Shown here: piece after piece, positions 35,979 through 64,000 of the stretch
Layout of the letters: each line of letters starts with the position of its first letter
How positions within the stretch are numbered: the stretch's first letter is position 1
DNA from: Rhyacichthys aspro
Taxonomy: Eukaryota > Chordata > Actinopteri > Gobiiformes > Rhyacichthyidae
DNA length: 64,000 nucleotides
Reading direction: 5' to 3'
NCBI GenBank assembly: GCA_036850595.1
Contig: CM072152.1
Span: 14,104,578-14,168,577, forward strand
Made by a program: the position numbers and the translations under genes
Notes under the pieces: generated by a model
The model's database searches: none
The model's input: only the letters and a program-made list of their open reading frames with translations
What the model was told of the DNA's origin: nothing

Positions 35979-35993
35979 ACTGCCCCCCACTGG
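35979..35993 (-). promoter_or_regulatory. CTCF-like motif (14 of 15 consensus positions)
   Basis: ACTGCCCCCCACTGG fits the reverse complement of CCASYAGRKGGCRSY except position 10. Confidence 0.33.
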
Positions 35994-37152
35994 ACATTCA
36001 CGGTCTTTATTGGCTGTTGTCCTTTTTATGCAATAATCTCCACATCTCATCCAACACTGAAGACTCAAGCTTTGTTCAAGTATTAGACATCTTATCTTAG
36101 CTTAATTGAACACAAACAGTCTGTTTTTTCTTCAGTACTCTGTATAAATACACAGTTTTGGACTGTTTATTACACATTCTTCATTTATCTTTAAACAAAA
36201 TGGTGACCTATTTATTGAAATAAGCAAGTTTTGAGTGGTTTAAATGAATACTGCTTTTAAACAAGTGGTAAAGAAATATCTAGAATCACCTTCACATGTG
36301 AAACTCCCAGGAGTCCAGTCAACGTGGGAGTTAATTAATTTGTGTACCTAACATAGAGCCAACAGACAATAATAACTCATTAGTTTTCATGATGCTCCAT
36401 TACATCAGTTCTGTTGAATTGTTGATGACTTGTGTGTGTACTGTTTATTTATTTTTGGATTAAACGGTAACGGGACAAGAAATAAAACTGCTCCGAAAAT
36501 AGTTGGCCTGCAGAAAAAAAAACTGTGATTAACACCTCTACTTAAATAGAACCAGTCTGTTGACCGTCTGTTTAACTCTACACAAACACTACTTTTGGTT
36601 TGATGTCAGAAGCAGCTGGTGCAGGCAGGTCCAACACAGGTAACTGGGTCACTTCTAGAATTTAAAGCGATGTGGATTTGTGCCTTTGTGGTGAAATGTT
36701 GAACCCTTAATGAGCTAGACAGTTGCTATAAGCGTATTTGTATAGAGGACTGAACTTAAAAAAGAACATTTAAGTGTATCAGAGGAAAGTCACGTCTAAC
36801 TAAAAGGCAGTTGATTTTTTTTTCTTTTTTTTTCCCGAAAGCCATCTAAGCAAAAATAATGTGCAGGCATTGGTCAAGAGCTTGTTGAACATTCAAACTG
36901 AAACACAGAGACATTTACTTTATGCATACAGAATTCAAACAAACAGATGACAATGGAGAGACAGTCAAAAGTCAGAGTATGTGACACAGGTGACAGGGCC
37001 AGGACACACCATGCTGGGTCATGCTGCTCCGCGACATTTATTAGGTGATTTTTCATTTTTTTGTTTTTATTGTCTTATTTTTTTTCACTTGCGCTCCTGT
37101 CAAAGAGTGTGGCAAATGGGACAGTCAAGCAGCAAGAGTCACAGTTCATCAT

Positions 37153-37173
37153 CACCACCACCACCACCACCAC
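37153..37173. repeat. (CAC)7 microsatellite
   Basis: Seven CAC units, preceded by CATCAT. Confidence 0.95.
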
Positions 37174-37367
37174 TTTTATCATCCTGCATAATAATAATAG
37201 TCATCATTTGTCTTGTTCCTCAGGCTAGAAAATAATTTACATCACATTGTTTGACTGACTTTTGAGACCACAAACATTCCAGCAACACACTCTAGGATTA
37301 AGGGTGGGTAACAATCAGAAAAGCATGACTTTTTGCATAGTATTAAATGAACAAAGACATTGAGTTC

Positions 37368-37373
37368 TTTATT
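37368..37373 (-). terminator. Candidate distal poly(A) signal of atp2b2
   Basis: AATAAA on the minus strand (TTTATT on plus), about 2.7 kb past the stop codon. I saw no canonical hexamer nearer to the stop in this orientation, and PMCA2 mRNAs in mammals have long 3' UTRs. Use is unproven; variant hexamers (ATTAAA) nearer the gene could act instead. Confidence 0.22.
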
Positions 37374-40106
37374 TACAATTATTGTATAGATAAAAAAATA
37401 TCATAAAAACAAGATGAACACTTAAATCACTTACCCATGAATGGCTAAGTATGCCAAAACGTAATCTGTTGGCATTTCTCTTTTTCTTTGTTCCACAAAC
37501 TGCATGCTGCTAAATACAGTACATCGAGGCAGGTGAGAGTATATTGCAAGAAGTATCATTGATCATCAGCATTATCATTGTCATTATTGGTTGTTACATC
37601 ATGTTATTATTGTTTGAATGGATTCAAGATGTTTCCGAGACGAGCAGTAACGCGCTCATAAAGCCACAATTGCGTGACTCGTTGTGGTGCATGATGGGAT
37701 ATGTAATTCCACATCATAGCTGTGTGTCCTCACCGAAGGTCACTGCTGTATTTACAGAAAGTATATTTGATCTTTGCATCCTCTTAAAGCTGAATATCCC
37801 GGATGTAAAAGTGATTCAAGATTGTTGGCTTCAGTCTTTTGTCATTATTATTATTAATATATTATTATTACTACAATTCTTGAAAATGCTGTCTTTGCTG
37901 CTGTTATGTTGCTGTTTAATGTTTTGTGACAACAGACAACAAAGAAATCATCAAATCAACAGCGTCAAAGCAGAACAGCAGACTAGTGTGTTTCTCTGTC
38001 TGAACTTAAATAAGACAAATTGTATTCAAACTTTTCGACACGCCTGAGCTGACTTGTAAAGCTTGCACCCTCTCCAGATGGTCGGATCGACAGGAAATTG
38101 ACAGAGGAGGAGGATAAGAGAAAGAAAAGATACAAGTGCTTGGATACATGATTGTATATACCATAATAGTATATAGTTTTAAGTAGAAAATTGTCAATTT
38201 GTTAGCTTGCATAATGGCCTGTCATGCTTGCCAATGACTCAGGTTAGTACTAGAAATAAGATAGTAGAGGCTAGTTTAGTGGCCTTGTCCTTCTGAGTGC
38301 AATAGATGCCTTCTGTATGTAACATCTCTCTAATAATGTCTGATTGGTCAAAGCACAATAAATAGTTTACAACTAGTGAGTACAGTTCAGATGCTAGAGT
38401 ACTGTATATTCTGTGACGGCAGGAAGACAAGCTTGGTTAAAACACACAAAGCACATCTAGAATTACACCACAGAAGTTGTCATTCATAACCAGATAGTGC
38501 AGAAAAAAAAATTATCCTCTTCTTTTTTATATATAGAAAAAGAGTCAAAGTAACATTCCATTTTTGTTGTTGTTTTTGTCGGTTTTTCCTTTTTTGGATG
38601 TTAAAAATGCCAACAGTTTGGTGGGGCTGCGTGCCTCTAAAGAAAAACATAAAACAAAATGAGATTGAAATGTATCCCAAAGTTAAATGACGTCTGTACA
38701 TAAGGAAAACTTTTGCAGATTTCTATTACGACTTGATTGCAGCCTTTCGATAATTGTACGCATTGTTAAAACACTCAAGTCTTTTGAACAAGCATGTTTA
38801 TCTAGAAGACAGTTCATTGTAAAGGTCCAGATGTGAGCCTTTGTCATGAGCCCAGGCCTGCGCCAAAGAACGCAAACAAAGATTAATTAAATTAAGTAAC
38901 CAAAAAAAAAAAAGGAGGCCTCTGTTTAGAAAACCAAAGGCAAGCCACTCCAACTTGATCCCAACAATCATATAGAGTAATACTAAGATTCCACATTTAC
39001 TATAATTCCCATTATATTTTGGTTTCTTTTTGTTAATCCTCTAAATATCTACAATATTTGACAAGATAGCAGGCAAATTCCAGCAAATGTTTTTTTCAGT
39101 TATAACACACCAACACAGCTCTGCTCCGTCTAGGTACATAAGAGCTTCAGCGTCACCTCCTCCTCCTTCTACAAACCAGGAAGTTTATCTCTACGAGGTT
39201 GTAAACAAATTACATTCTCTTTAAGACATAAATAAGTATTTTTGAACCATTGAAGCAGGAACAAGGCAACATGCCAACAAACAAAGATAAACTCTCTCTA
39301 AATATATTTATATGTATTTATATTTATAGAATATATCCCATAAATGCTATAGTGGTCATAGTTATTTTCCTCTTTTCTGACAGGTGCAAAACTACTGTGC
39401 AAGTTGAGCCCTAGCGCCTCGTCCACATCTTTAAAGGTTGAAGGAAAATTTGTACAGTCTGATACATGTTCATGCCACACAGAGAGAACTTGCAAGGCCG
39501 TAACTCTTTAGAAGAAGCTGTCTTTGAAATCAGCAGCGAGGCCTAGCCCGTCAGAAACCAAAATATTCAAATAAAAACCCTTTAAATGAAACTTGGGTAA
39601 TGTACATTCATGCAGGAGCAACAATAAGAATAACAATAATCAGAATCAGAATAATAGCAACATTTTCAATTTAATTTAAACTATTATAAGTATTGACATT
39701 GATGTTATTGTGGAGGAGAGTTTCAAGTCCTTTCTGTTTTTGTCCCTCCCAGTCGTCCTCCTCGTGCCACTAAACACAGTTCGCATGTGATGTGCAAAAA
39801 GTGGCACTGCAGTCCACACGGTCGTACTCACCGCTGTCGCCACCTACAACCACAAACCCAAGATGGCTGTTTGGTCTGTGGCTTTGTTTTTTTGATTGTA
39901 CGTTCGTTACTCTTTTCACCTTGCTGTTAAATTTTGAAATAGCTTTAAAGGGGAAAGATAGTGTTCACACACAGGACCTGCCCTATGTGCAATGAGGAAG
40001 TTTTTTGGGGGGTGACAAGGTGTTTCAGTTATAAACTTGTGAAGGATTAGGAGGTGCCCCCGGATTAAACTTGGGGAAACACAGGTGCCAGAGTGGGGTG
40101 TAATTG

Positions 40107-63580
<23,474 letters not shown>

Positions 63581-64000
63581 CTTCAACAAAAAAACAACAT
63601 GTCATATTTACAGTAGATATTATATAGTAAGCCTCCCTGAAAACTTTTGCAGGTTTTTAAAGTCCAGTTTGGCCTCAGGAGAGATGTATGTGTGGTTCTC
63701 TATGCATATAGGTCCGGCTCCAGTTAATTAATTTTTATTTTTTTTATCATTAACATATTGTACTTTAATATGTTTAATTGCTTGAGGTGGATTTAATAAC
63801 TTTAATCCCCTTCTGGAAATGAGATGGAGGTCTATTTTAGGCTGCTGAACCATGAAAATTACTTTCTAAGGAACAACGCACTAGGCAATCAATGTCTGAT
63901 TAACCAAACTCATCACATAGTGCTTGAAAGTTTGGCAGAGGAATTGGTAAAGCCTTTTTTATTTATATAACCAAAGAATTCACATTTGCCACGACACAGC
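63581..64000 (-). other. atp2b2 intron, continues past the window edge
   Basis: No exon is visible between the A-domain exon and the right edge, so the next upstream exon (TM2/A-domain start) lies outside. Confidence 0.6.

Larger units (their letters stand above)
31176..40106. other. Spacer between slc6a11 and atp2b2, including presumed atp2b2 3' UTR
   Basis: No coding exon recognised. The right part (roughly 37.3-40.1 kb) is probably atp2b2 3' UTR. The remainder holds microsatellites, one dispersed repeat copy and three CTCF-like motifs. Overlapping open frames near 34.6-35.5 kb and 37.5-38.0 kb show no family resemblance. Confidence 0.5.

Noticed and set aside
37544..38047. 167-codon plus-strand open frame behind atp2b2
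   Set aside because: The hydrophobic runs come from ATT/ATC-rich low-complexity DNA, it lies opposite the presumed 3' UTR, and no domain is recognisable.

Overview
The window is vertebrate nuclear DNA. It is AT-rich, with long introns, GT-AG splice sites and several DNA-transposon relics, and two multi-exon genes lie on the minus strand. Compact introns, fish-like repeats and gene content point to a ray-finned (teleost) fish; the species cannot be named from the sequence alone.

Layout from left to right. 1-16.1 kb is gene-free and rich in repeats: a hAT-like foldback element with 20-bp satellite arms (7697-8586), a nested transposon complex (10346-11878) and a 381-bp hAT-type MITE (15485-15865). 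16900-30339 (minus) is a complete slc6a11 gene (GABA transporter GAT-3): 14 coding exons, 611 residues, with a separate 5' UTR exon ending at 30821 and a CpG-dense promoter near 31.0-31.2 kb. About 31.2-40.1 kb is the intergenic spacer plus the presumed long 3' UTR of the next gene, with CTCF-like motifs. 40107-63580 (minus) is the 3' four-fifths of atp2b2 (plasma-membrane Ca2+ ATPase 2, PMCA2): 19 exons of the long 'b' form, including the three small cassette exons of splice site A, plus one alternative exon of splice site C. The N-terminal exons lie beyond the right edge.

Both genes are expressed in neural tissue in vertebrates. GAT-3 clears GABA, mainly into astrocytes, using the Na+/Cl- gradient. 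PMCA2 exports Ca2+ from neurons and hair cells. The pair is syntenic with human 3p25 (ATP2B2-SLC6A11-SLC6A1), but here the two genes are in tandem on one strand, whereas in human they are divergent. All exon borders were read by hand from splice signals, reading phase and protein continuity, and every joined frame is open. The most interesting items are the dual-frame final exon of atp2b2, the conserved phase-1 microexon trio, RFX X-box motifs in introns, and the nested and foldback transposons. I found no sign of an entirely new biological system.
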